Assembly (NCBI RefSeq): GCF_035938995.1
Contig: NZ_DASZGI010000147.1
Coordinates: forward strand, 23,431 to 87,430
From: DASZGI01 sp035938995
GTDB lineage: Bacteria; Actinomycetota; Actinomycetes; Streptomycetales; Catenulisporaceae
Length of the DNA: 64,000 bases
Direction: 5' to 3'
Shown: positions 54,001 to 62,500 of the stretch, piece after piece
Numbering within the stretch: the first letter of the stretch is position 1
Layout of the letters: the number at the start of each line of letters is the position of its first letter
The notes under the pieces: model-generated
Databases searched by the model: none
What the model saw: only the letters and a program-made list of their open reading frames with translations
What the model was told of the DNA's origin: nothing
Program-made: the position numbers and the translations under genes

Positions 54001-54144
54001 CACGACCCGGTCGATGACCAGCCGTTCCTCGTAACGGCCGGCGGCGATCGTGATCACCGCACCGTCCGCGGCTTCGCGCAGCGCTTCGCTGATCGTCCGG
54101 TGCGCGCCCGAGTGCCCGGGGTCGACCTGCAGAATCTGCCGCAT
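51031..54144 (-). CDS. EccA-like AAA+ ATPase with N-terminal parallel beta-helix and second, degenerate AAA domain
   Basis: 1037 aa. Residues 1-425 form right-handed beta-helix repeats (for example GNSRPTFERCSVADSPLGIV, GTLAVRDCRIGNTVGAGVVV), where EccA proteins normally have TPRs. A charged Gly-rich linker (430-490) follows. AAA domain 1 (about 492-735) is of CbbX/SpoVK type with GPPGTGKTTVARLYG (537-551), VLFIDEAYTLTNQSKG and SRFSRTIEFPNYS. Domain 2 (about 777-1015) keeps the fold, but its P-loop reads EGWDGAGRGAVAAVY and Walker B is LLLRLDEVFF, so it should not hydrolyse ATP. It lies between the WXG100 genes and the secretion core and probably loads substrates. Confidence 0.88.
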   Translation of the reverse strand: MRQILQVDPGHSGAHRTISEALREAADGAVITIAAGRYEERLVIDRVVTLVPDQEPGSVHVHCGTGGTVAVAADGVRLSGLVLTGSDERACVVEVRRGELALDGCTISGSAWAALFANGGGTLAVRDCRIGNTVGAGVVVTSPGGNAVETSTIADSASSAIVVAEGGRLLVRGCTIERTGGNGVCVNGTAHADIEDCVLVECAKPALAVEQQAGARIVATRVSASGSHDAYLTSRGSVELTDCEFVDSAAQSVHIANGSAPVLSGCAMAGAAKNGLYVTGNSRPTFERCSVADSPLGIVVDGGSTPAFAEMAVHGSAHTAVRIVGGADAQFESLTVDGPGAGVVATGASSIVVRGGEVSAGRGPAVELSEAGSGTFGRVSFTADQGVGVQLGPGTRAELESCTLTGCGTVVDLDAELVLRDTEVPDDPADGPQPGAPSARPAKRRARGGGESADRRDSGESRDSWDGGREDVGGGGGGRSGAAHPGTGPLAELDALVGLASVKAEVTGLINLNQMAQRREQMGLPMPPMSRHLVFAGPPGTGKTTVARLYGAVLAELGVLSRGHMIEVARADLVAQIIGGTAIKTTEVVTRALGGVLFIDEAYTLTNQSKGTGPDFGREAVETLMKLMEDHRNELVVIAAGYSEHMEQFLSSNPGMASRFSRTIEFPNYSVDELVTIVGGMCSAHRYELPEETLNALTDYFERVPKGPTFGNGRVARKVFEEMVNRQASRLATQPDAEEAELSRFMPQDVDPPSSAAAAPAARGPGRAADTAGARRLAALTGLDPVRDALRQRLAGLAKLRREGQPTAGLANLVFEGWDGAGRGAVAAVYAQCLAEDGLIASGALSTVSLSEFPVLAPTQAQAFAQRLFEDSAGGVLLLRLDEVFFKRTLQQRVGVLEALRQTVGRHPAVVLLLTGESPRIAQILRERPDVAGCFADALTFPEYGAPHLAQLAARYLTARGFELGQAVFDRMTALFSGAPPQTGARDAHRLAERLAAAARSTVISPDDVAASAPPDPLPAEAGTNHVGERAGELVHQ

Positions 54145-56751
54145 TTACGCCGCCTCCCCCTGGTGCGTGGCTCCCGATGACTGCGCGCCGACCGGCGCCG
54201 CGCGGCCGGCCCGCGCGGACAGCGCATGGCCGATAAGCCCCGGCGGGCTGCTGAACCTGTCCTCGAGCCCTGCGTCGAGGTCGACGGTCGGGCCGTCGAG
54301 CCGCCAGGCCTCGGCGGCGGTCTCGAGCGCGGTGAGCGCGAGCTCGTCGAGCGGCTCGCGGGAGTTCACCGTGCCGTCGGCGGCCACCTCCGTGTGGGCC
54401 AGCTCGCGCAGATAGATCTCGCGGCCGGCGCCGCCGGTGCGCAGCCTCTTGAAGTTGGTGCCGGGCAGGAACACCGCCTGCTCGGGCAGCGACGGGTCGA
54501 CCAGGGTCGTGCGCCGCGCGGTCATGGACCAGATCAGGACGTCGACGTCGCCGGGCAGCTTGACCCGGCCGGAGGTGAGCACCGGGCAGAACGACCACTC
54601 GGTGACCAGCTCGCGCCCGCCGTACCAGCGCCACTGCGACTCGTCGAGCTCGGCGCGCAGCCTGGCCACACCGCGGAAGGAGGGCAGACGGCGCAACCCG
54701 GAGGCGACGCAGCGGGCGAGCGGGACATGCGGGCCGACCTTCCCGGCGCGCACCGCGTCGTCCAGTTCCCGGGTCTTGCCGTCCAGATAGAGGCTCACCG
54801 CGACGAGGTCGGTCAGCGCGTCCGAGTTGCCACCGCCCGCGCGCAGGCCCGGGTACTTGGACAGCACACGCGAGACGGAACTCGCGGTGGCGTCGTACTG
54901 CTTGCTCAGGTTGCGCCGCAGCCAGACGCGCTCCTCGCCGATCCCGGCCGCCGGGGGCATCGCAGCAGCCTGAGCGGACGGGACCGGCTGGACCCTCGGC
55001 CCGGCCGCGGCCTTGGCGGGAACGGGCGGACGGACCGGCTCGGGAGCGGGAGGCTCGGGCGCGCGCTCGGGTTCGGGCCCTGCGACGGGCTCGAATGTCG
55101 GCTCGGGTGCACGCTCCGGTGCGGGCGCGGTGGGGGCCGCGAAGGCGCGGCTCTCCGGAATGTCGAATCCCGCGGTGGGCGAGGAGACGAGCTGGAGTGC
55201 GGACAGAGAGACGGGTTCGGCCTCGGGCTCGGGCTCCGCGAGGGGTGCCGGCTCCGCTTCGGGCGAAGGCTCGGCCGGCGGTTCGGGTTCGATCAGCGGC
55301 GCGGGTTCGAGCACGGATTCCGGTTCGGGCGCGAATTCGACCGTGGGCTCGGCCACGAGCGCCGGCGCGATCTCGAGCGTGGGCTCCGCGTCGGGCACTG
55401 GCCCGACGACGGCGGCTGCCTGGACTACAGGCGCGCGCGTGTGGAGTTCGAGTTCAGGACCCGGCGCTGCTTCAGGCTCGGGCTCGCTGAACACCCCGGA
55501 CGCGCCGACGAACATGAGCCGGGCCACCGCGCGGGTCCGCGGCTCCAGCGCCTGGATCAGCTCGCGGGCCATGGCCTGCATGCGCCGGCCCGCCGGCGAG
55601 CCCGGGTCTGCCAGGTCGACGAAGATCTTCGCCCGGCCCGGCTCCGGCGGCGCCGACCTGATCGCGGCACGGTCGTGCCGCTCCCCCGCGGGACGCAGCC
55701 ACAGGCCGCTCTGCGTCACCTCGAGAACCGTGTCCCCGCCGTACCAGTAGGCGCCCTGCCCCTGCTCGGTCAGTCCCTCGATCGGCGCACGATGGTCGAT
55801 CGGCGTCGGGTCCGTCGAGACTCCGGGCGTCCATCGGCTCGGCACGTACCCGAAGTCCCGCACATACGGAGTCCACGACATCGGCCCATCAGGCAGCAGC
55901 GTCCACACCCCGTATCCGCCCCGGCCGTCCGGGAGTACTGCGCGCACGCCCGCGCCCACGACGACCGGAGCGTCCGCGGCGTCGGCGAGGGCCTGTCCGA
56001 ATCGTTCGGCCGGCACGTCGGTCGGCCCGAACCGGGCAAGCCGCATCGCCGGGAGCAGTTCCTGCGGCGCGGACCGCCAGAACCTGGCGAGCCGTGCGAC
56101 GGCGACCGGCTCGGAGCCGGGGAACCCGGCCACGACCACGGGGAACCGCGGGTCCGGCGGCAGGCCGATCAGCAGACTGCGATGCCGCGTCACGGTCTCG
56201 GGATAGCCGCCCGCGTGGATCCACACCCCGGCGGGAATCGGCTCCACCACGTAGCCCTCGCCGAGCTCGGCCGACTCCGAGACCGCGGCGCACTCCCACC
56301 ACGGCTTCGGGAAACGCCGCGAGTACGGTGCGGGCGTCCGGTCCGGATCCATGCGCACCCAGCCGGCCCCGGTTTCCGGCGGCAGGAACAGGCAACCGCC
56401 GGCCGCCACCCACGGGTTCCCCTCATAGGCCAGCACGGTCCGCCCGCATCGCTGCGCCAACCACGCGCCGATCTCCACGGTCGACCCCGACTCGGCTCGG
56501 GTCGGCACCAGGACGGGCGTGTCGGGAAGCGCGGCGAGCGCGTCGGCGACGCGGTCGAACTCCTTCGGCGCGGTGTCGGCCGGCACGTCGAGGCAGACGG
56601 CCGTGTGCCCCGGCCAGACGGCGAGGCGCTCGACGGACTTCAGCGCTCGGGAATCCTCGCCGCTCTCGGAGTAGACGAGCAGTGCGCTGCCGATCCGCCG
56701 CATCCGCAGCGGCGCGCGGCGAACCTGCACCCGGGTCAGCCGGCCGGTCAT
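54145..56751 (-). CDS. 868-aa type VII locus protein, possible ADP-ribosyltransferase-like C-terminus
   Basis: 868 aa. Residues 1-440 form a soluble region of unknown fold (VYSESGEDSRALKSVERLAV, PVLVPTRAESGSTVEIGAWL, WWECAAVSESAELGEGYVVE). Residues about 455-600 are Pro/Glu-rich and probably disordered. Residues about 620-775 contain SFRGVARLR, TEWSFCPVLTSG, DVLIWSMTARRT and LPEQAVFLPGTNFKRLR, a layout like ADP-ribosyltransferases (Arg, STS strand, E-x-E before VLxPG). The second Glu appears to be Ala760, so activity is doubtful. The start overlaps the EccB stop by four bases, and the gene abuts the AAA gene. No signal peptide. Confidence 0.7.
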   Translation of the reverse strand: MTGRLTRVQVRRAPLRMRRIGSALLVYSESGEDSRALKSVERLAVWPGHTAVCLDVPADTAPKEFDRVADALAALPDTPVLVPTRAESGSTVEIGAWLAQRCGRTVLAYEGNPWVAAGGCLFLPPETGAGWVRMDPDRTPAPYSRRFPKPWWECAAVSESAELGEGYVVEPIPAGVWIHAGGYPETVTRHRSLLIGLPPDPRFPVVVAGFPGSEPVAVARLARFWRSAPQELLPAMRLARFGPTDVPAERFGQALADAADAPVVVGAGVRAVLPDGRGGYGVWTLLPDGPMSWTPYVRDFGYVPSRWTPGVSTDPTPIDHRAPIEGLTEQGQGAYWYGGDTVLEVTQSGLWLRPAGERHDRAAIRSAPPEPGRAKIFVDLADPGSPAGRRMQAMARELIQALEPRTRAVARLMFVGASGVFSEPEPEAAPGPELELHTRAPVVQAAAVVGPVPDAEPTLEIAPALVAEPTVEFAPEPESVLEPAPLIEPEPPAEPSPEAEPAPLAEPEPEAEPVSLSALQLVSSPTAGFDIPESRAFAAPTAPAPERAPEPTFEPVAGPEPERAPEPPAPEPVRPPVPAKAAAGPRVQPVPSAQAAAMPPAAGIGEERVWLRRNLSKQYDATASSVSRVLSKYPGLRAGGGNSDALTDLVAVSLYLDGKTRELDDAVRAGKVGPHVPLARCVASGLRRLPSFRGVARLRAELDESQWRWYGGRELVTEWSFCPVLTSGRVKLPGDVDVLIWSMTARRTTLVDPSLPEQAVFLPGTNFKRLRTGGAGREIYLRELAHTEVAADGTVNSREPLDELALTALETAAEAWRLDGPTVDLDAGLEDRFSSPPGLIGHALSARAGRAAPVGAQSSGATHQGEAA

Positions 56752-58070
56752 GTCGTGGTCCCCCCTCGCGCCGCGGTGACGTCGAGCGCGGGTCCGTTGG
56801 GAAGCAGAGCAAGCACGTCGAGCGGCATGACGTTCGCCGTCGCGCTGCCGTAGCCGAGCGCGTTGAGCGCGTCGCCGCCGGAGATCAGGTACTTCTTTCC
56901 GGTGTCGGTGATCAGGAACTCAGGGGCCGGGGCAAGCTGGGTTCCGCCGGGCTGCTGCACGAGCATCCCGCCCTCCGGCGGCACGACGACCGCCGGCTCG
57001 GATTGCGCCTGTGAGTCCGGGTTGACGACCACGCTCGTCTGCGTCACCTTGCCCGGTGAGCTCTGCACGACGCACGGTGCGCCGCCGAACACGGGCCCGT
57101 CGAGCAGGTCCGGCAGCCGGTCCAACAGCGAACGGTCCGCCGACTGAGGCGCCGCCGCGATCGTCGCCGGACTCTCCACCAGGGGCGAGGCCGCCCCGGC
57201 GACCTGGAACAGCGCGGCCTCGGTGTGGGTGATCGGAGCGAGCCCGTCCGAGAGCAGGACGTAGTACTGGGTCGCATCGCCGGCATCCGACGCGAACAGC
57301 GTGCCGACGCGGGCCGTGGCACCTCCGACCAGGCCGCCCACCTTGCCCGCGCCCGGGATCGCGGGCGCGGTCACCGGCTCACCGGTGCGCAGCGCGTCCA
57401 GCCATTCGGGCGCGGCCTGCACCGGCTGTTGGTCGCCGAGTCCCAGGGCAGTCAGGACGCCCGGCTCGGGCACCGGATACTTCACCGCGTTGAACACCAC
57501 GTACTCGGCCGGCTGCACGGGGTCGGTCGAGACGACCAGGATCCGGTTGCCGTTGAGCGAGCGCCCGGTTTGCGCGCCGGGCGCCAGGTCGAGGATGGGC
57601 GTGCCGTCGAAGTGCAGGCAGATCGACCAGGTGCCGGGGGCGAGCGCCGACGGCGTCGGCAGCTCGTCCGGTGCGCCCGGGATGCCGATCGGCTTTCCGA
57701 CCGGGACGCCGGCGAGATCGGCCCGGGAGACGAACTGGGGGGCGGCCTTCTGCCCGGCGACGAGCAGGGCGGACGCGAAGTTGAGCGTCGGCCGCAGCTG
57801 CCCGTTGAGCATCAGGAAGCGGGTTCCGGTCTCCTTCTCGACGATGAGGGAACCGGAGGCGCGCCAGGCCGTGCTGGCCTTGGGCGAGATCAGCCCGTAG
57901 ACGAAGCTCCCGCCGCCGAGCAGGGCCGCGAGCACCACTCCGGCGATGACGCCGAGGCTCGCGCGGCGGAACGGCGACTCCGCGCTCCCGGTGTCGCCCA
58001 CCGCGACGGCGCGCACGAGGCGTCCGACCGAGAACTGATATGCGTGGAGATGGTCTCGACGGCTCTGCAT
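56748..58070 (-). CDS. eccB: Type VII secretion membrane protein EccB
   Basis: 440 aa. The hallmark N-terminus MQSRRDHLHAYQFSVGRLVR is followed by one membrane helix (about 40-62, LGVIAGVVLAALLGGGSFVY). The extracytoplasmic domain contains GTRFLMLNGQLRPTLNFASA and ATQYYVLLSDGLAPITHTEA, as in EccB proteins of ESX systems. It builds the core complex with EccC and EccD. The gene lies between EccD and the 868-aa protein. Confidence 0.94.
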   Translation of the reverse strand: MQSRRDHLHAYQFSVGRLVRAVAVGDTGSAESPFRRASLGVIAGVVLAALLGGGSFVYGLISPKASTAWRASGSLIVEKETGTRFLMLNGQLRPTLNFASALLVAGQKAAPQFVSRADLAGVPVGKPIGIPGAPDELPTPSALAPGTWSICLHFDGTPILDLAPGAQTGRSLNGNRILVVSTDPVQPAEYVVFNAVKYPVPEPGVLTALGLGDQQPVQAAPEWLDALRTGEPVTAPAIPGAGKVGGLVGGATARVGTLFASDAGDATQYYVLLSDGLAPITHTEAALFQVAGAASPLVESPATIAAAPQSADRSLLDRLPDLLDGPVFGGAPCVVQSSPGKVTQTSVVVNPDSQAQSEPAVVVPPEGGMLVQQPGGTQLAPAPEFLITDTGKKYLISGGDALNALGYGSATANVMPLDVLALLPNGPALDVTAARGGTTT

Positions 58071-58082
58071 GACGGTCCCCCC

Positions 58083-59480
58083 TTAGCCGATCAGGCCGCG
58101 CAGGTGCGCGTACACGTGCAGCAACTGGAGCAGCAGCGGCACCAGGGCGATCGCGGTCCAGGTCTCGAGCAGGTCCGCGACAACGCCCCAGACCGGCAGC
58201 AGACGTCGGCGCGGCAGCCGCTGCGAGACCGCGACCAGTCCGGCGACCACCAGCAGCAGGCCGAGCAACAACAGGGCACGCGGTCCCGGGCCGGCCGCGG
58301 CGGACCGCGTCACGACGAGGAAGGCCAACCCGGTCGCCCCGGACAGTGCCAGCGCGACGCGCTGCCAGGCCCCTGTCAGCGCCCTGGCACGCAGCAGCAC
58401 CACGGCGCACAGCACGCCGCCGAGCGTCCATCCGATCCAGCCTGGCTGGCGCGCGAGCAGGGCGCAGGTGACCGCGTTCAGCACGGCCGCGGTGAGAAAC
58501 AGGCTGTTGAGCATGCCGACGGCGCGCTCGGTCCGCTGGGCGATGACGGCCTGCGCCTCCGGCTCGATGTCCTGCTGGAGCTCTTGGGTCGAGCGCGGCA
58601 GCTGCGGCACCCAGAGGCGGGTCGCGCGCAGGACGATGCGCAGATTCAGCTGCCCGGTGGCGAAGAAGACGACGGCGAGCAGCGTCGCGGTCCTGGTCGC
58701 GTCCCAGTGCAGGGCGCCGGCCAGTCCCGCGCCCACCGCGGCGGTCACGCCGCAGCCGACCAGTGTGCCGAAGACCGACAGCGGCAATCGCGCGACGCAC
58801 AGGATGAGCGCAGGCAGGACGGCGCCCAGGCCGAGTGCCACCAGGGCTTTGTGATCGAGCGTGAACAGGCCGCCGGGGGCGTGCCGGGCGGACAGTCCGG
58901 CGATGCCGCCGACCGCGCACGCCGCGAGGCCGCTGACCACGACGGCGACCCGGTCGGCGTGCAGCCGGGGGGCCAGCGCCGCCCACACCGTCAAGCAGAC
59001 GGCGGCCAGCACGAGCGAGAACGCCGCCAGCCAGTGCGCCCGGGAGTGAACGGCGACGATGCAGAAGGCGGTCACGGCGACTCCGGCCGCGCCGAGCATC
59101 AGCGGGCCGGTGAACTCGGGCCGCCACTGGTCCGACCGCGCGGCCACGGCCTGGGCGACCCCGACGGACACGTCGTCGAATTCGGCCTCTGGCAGCACGT
59201 CGGACATCGGATTGACGTACAGCACCTCGCCGTCGCGCAGGCCGAGGCTTTCCGGGGTGGCGCCGGGGTCGAGCGGCGGGCCGCCCAGGCGCTGGAGCAC
59301 GTATCCGGCCTTGGACTCGTCCGGTTCCGGCTCGGGCACGATCAGCGGCAGCACCTCCCCCACGGCGGCCGAGACCGGTAGCGCGAGGTCGCAGGTGCGC
59401 TCGGCGCTGCGGACGGTCAACCGGCAGACCTCGAGGCCGACGCCGGATGCGAGCCGTGGCGTGGCGGTCCGGGCGGTCAT
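58083..59480 (-). CDS. eccD: Type VII secretion channel protein EccD
   Basis: 465 aa from the ATG at 59480. Residues 12-95 are a ubiquitin-like domain (LEVCRLTVRSAERTCDLALP, then LGLRDGEVLYVNP). About eleven membrane helices follow from residue 130 (LMLGAAGVAVTAFCIVAVHS and onward), with a conserved central cytoplasmic loop (RSTQELQQDIEPEAQAVIAQ). It forms the membrane pore of the ESX complex. It is followed 12 bases later by EccB. Confidence 0.94.
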   Translation of the reverse strand: MTARTATPRLASGVGLEVCRLTVRSAERTCDLALPVSAAVGEVLPLIVPEPEPDESKAGYVLQRLGGPPLDPGATPESLGLRDGEVLYVNPMSDVLPEAEFDDVSVGVAQAVAARSDQWRPEFTGPLMLGAAGVAVTAFCIVAVHSRAHWLAAFSLVLAAVCLTVWAALAPRLHADRVAVVVSGLAACAVGGIAGLSARHAPGGLFTLDHKALVALGLGAVLPALILCVARLPLSVFGTLVGCGVTAAVGAGLAGALHWDATRTATLLAVVFFATGQLNLRIVLRATRLWVPQLPRSTQELQQDIEPEAQAVIAQRTERAVGMLNSLFLTAAVLNAVTCALLARQPGWIGWTLGGVLCAVVLLRARALTGAWQRVALALSGATGLAFLVVTRSAAAGPGPRALLLLGLLLVVAGLVAVSQRLPRRRLLPVWGVVADLLETWTAIALVPLLLQLLHVYAHLRGLIG

Positions 59481-59564
59481 GGCATTCCTCCTGATCCTTG
59501 TCGGGTGCGGGGCCTGCGGGCGCACTGCGCGACTGCGGGCTTTGCGTTGTCTGCTGTGCGCGTC

Positions 59565-62500
59565 CTAGTCATCGGCGCCGGCCAGGCCGAGTTGGACGAG
59601 TTTGATGTCGCGGCGGGTCACCAGCTGGGCCCGTCCGGGCGGCAGCGTGCGCGGCTTGGCCTCGCCGAGGAACTTGCCCTCCTCCTTCGGGTAGGAGAGC
59701 AGCAGGGCCGGGGCGCCCAGCTCCCAGAGCCGGCGGATGACCGGGTCCATCATCGAGCGCATCGCGCCCGAGGTGCTGCGCGCGACGACGAGGTGCAGGC
59801 CGATGTGCGGGCTGGCGGCCAGCAGGCGCACCAGCGGCACCATCGGCCCGCCGGCCCCGTTGCCGCTGACGAAGAGGTCGTAGTCGTCGACGAGCACGAA
59901 CAGCTCGGGGCCGGTCCACCAGTCGCGCTTGGCCAGCCGCTCCGGCGTGAGGTCGGCGCCGGGCAGGCGGGCGCTCATGGACACCGCCGCGTTGCCCGCG
60001 AGGTTCCCCAGCGCGTCGGTGTCCACCGCGTAGCCGACGCGGTACTCCGGCGGGACGTCCTCGACCAGCGCGCGGCTCGGGTCGCCGAGCACGATGCGGG
60101 CCTGGGCGGGCTGATAGCGGGACACGATGTCCTGGGCGATCAGCCGCAGCGCGTTGGTCTTGCCGGTCTCGCTGTCGCCGAACACCATCAGGTGCGGCAG
60201 GTGCGCGAAGTCGTGCCAGACCGGGGCCAGCCGCTTCTCGTCGAGGCCCAGGCAGATCCGGGCGCCCTCGCCGCGCGGCAGCCGTCCGGCGGGCAGCCGG
60301 GTCGGCAGCATCCGCACTTCGGGCGCGCGCGGGCCGGTCCAGAAGATGTCGATCTCCGCGGCCGCGGCCTTCGTCGCGGCGGTCAGGTCGTCGACGGTGG
60401 TGCCGCCGTCCAGCCTGGGCAGCGCGGTCAGGAAGTGGTGGGCCCCCTTGGTGAGCCCGCGGCCCGGCACCGCCGGCACGGTCTTCGCCGCGTTCGGCTT
60501 GACCTCAGACTCCATCGGGTCGCCGAGCCGCAGCTCGAACTTCGTGCCGAACAGGTCCCGGTGGCGCGGGCGGAACTCCGACCAGCGGACCGCGGCGGCC
60601 ACCAGGTGCACCCCGAAGGACAGGCCGCGGGCGGCGATCTCGCCGATCCGGTTCTCCAGCTCCTCGAAGTCCTGGCGCAGCGTGGCCCATCCGTCGATGA
60701 CGAGGAACACGTCGCCGTAGGGGTCCTGGATCTCGCCGCGGGCGCGGGCGGCCCGGTAGGCGGCCATCGACTCCAGCCCCAGCTCGGCGAAGCGCGCCTC
60801 GCGCTGCTCGACCAGCTGGGAGATCTCCTCGACGGTGCGCAGCACCCGGTCCCGGTCCAGCCGGGTCGCGGTCGAGCCGACGTGCGGCATGCCGGCCACC
60901 GACGCCAGGGCGCCGCCGAAGTCCAGGATGTAGAACTGGACGTCGCGCGGGGAGTGGGTCAGCGCGAGGGAGATCATCAGGGTGCGCAGCATCGTCGACT
61001 TGCCGGACTGCGGCGCCCCGGCGAGGCCCATGTGCCCGCCCGCTCCGCGCAGGTCGGCCAGCAGGAGCTCGCGGGACTGCTCGAAAGGCCGGTCGACGAC
61101 GCCCAGCGGGACGGACAGGGTGCCCAGGCCCGGGTAGTCGGCCGCGTACATGCCGCGCTGCGGGTCGGGCACGATGCCGGGCAGCAACTCGTCGAGGCTC
61201 GGCGCCTCGTTCAGCGGCGGCAGCCAGACCTGGCGCGCGGGCGGCCCGGCGTCGGCGAGCCGGTCCACCAGCACCTCGAGCAGGCTGTCGCCGTCGCCGG
61301 ACTCCTCCCGGGCCGCCTCCATGGACGGCGCCGCCTGCGGCTCCAAGGCCAGCTCGGCGGCCGACGTCGGGACCTTCTGGCGCAGGCTGAAGGTGGCCGC
61401 CTCGCCCCCGCGCTCCTCGAGCTGCCCGGCGCCGGTCTCCTCCGGGGTTTTACAGGGCCCTGAGACGTAGGCGGCCTTGAAGCGCACCAGGTTGGTGGTG
61501 TCCACCTTGAGGTAACCGTTGCCCGGCGTCGAGGGCAGTTCGTAGGCGCTGGAGACCCCGATGACGCTGCGCGACTCCATCGAGGAGAAGGTGCGCAGCG
61601 CGACCCGGTAGGAGAGGTGGCCCTCGACCTTGTGGATACGGCCCTCGTCGAGGCGCTGGGAGGCCAGCAGCAGGTGTACCCCGAGGCTGCGGCCGACCCG
61701 GCCGATGGTGACGAACAGCTCGATGAACTCCGGCTTGCTGGCCAGCAGTTCGGAGAACTCGTCGACGACGACCAGCAGCGTCGGCAGCGGGCTGAGCGGG
61801 GCGCCGGCCGCGCGGGCCTTCTCGTAGTCGTACAGGGAGGAGCGGCCGCTCTCGCGCAGCAGCTCCTGGCGGCGGATCACCTCGCCGTTGATCGAGTCCT
61901 GCATCCGGTCGACCAGGGCCAGCTCGCCGGCCAGGTTGGTGATGACCGCGGAGGTGTGCGGCAGCCGGTCCATGTTCATGAACGTCGCGCCGCCCTTGAA
62001 GTCCACCAGGACGAAGTTGAGGATCTCCGAGGAGTGCGTGGCGGCCAGGCCGACGATCAGGGTGCGCAGCAGCTCGCTCTTGCCCGAGCCGGTCGCGCCG
62101 ATCAGCAGGCCGTGCGGGCCCATGCCGCCCTGCGCGGACTCCTTCACGTCCAGCTCGACGATCTCGCCCTGCTCGGTGACGCCGATCGGGACGCGCAGCC
62201 GGGCGCTCTGCTCGGCCCGCGGGCGCCACTTGGCGGCCACGTCGAAGGTGCGCGGGTTGCGGATGCCGAGCAGGGTGGTCAGCTCGAAGTCGCTCTCCAG
62301 CGGCTTGTCGGCCAGGTCCGCGCCGCCGCCGGTACGCTTCGGCGAGATCAGCCGGGCCAGGTGATCGGCACCGCCGCGGCCGAGCGCGTCGATCCGGGCG
62401 CTGGCCTCCGTCTCGCCGACCGGGTACCGGACTTTCTCACGCTCGGCGTGAAGGCGCAGCACCTTCGGACCGCCGGGCATCGCGCCGGTCGCGTCCAGAA

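Noticed and set aside
51649..56853. Two long plus-strand open frames opposite the AAA and 868-aa genes
   Set aside because: They are antisense to a P-loop AAA domain and to a coupled operon gene and have no family features.
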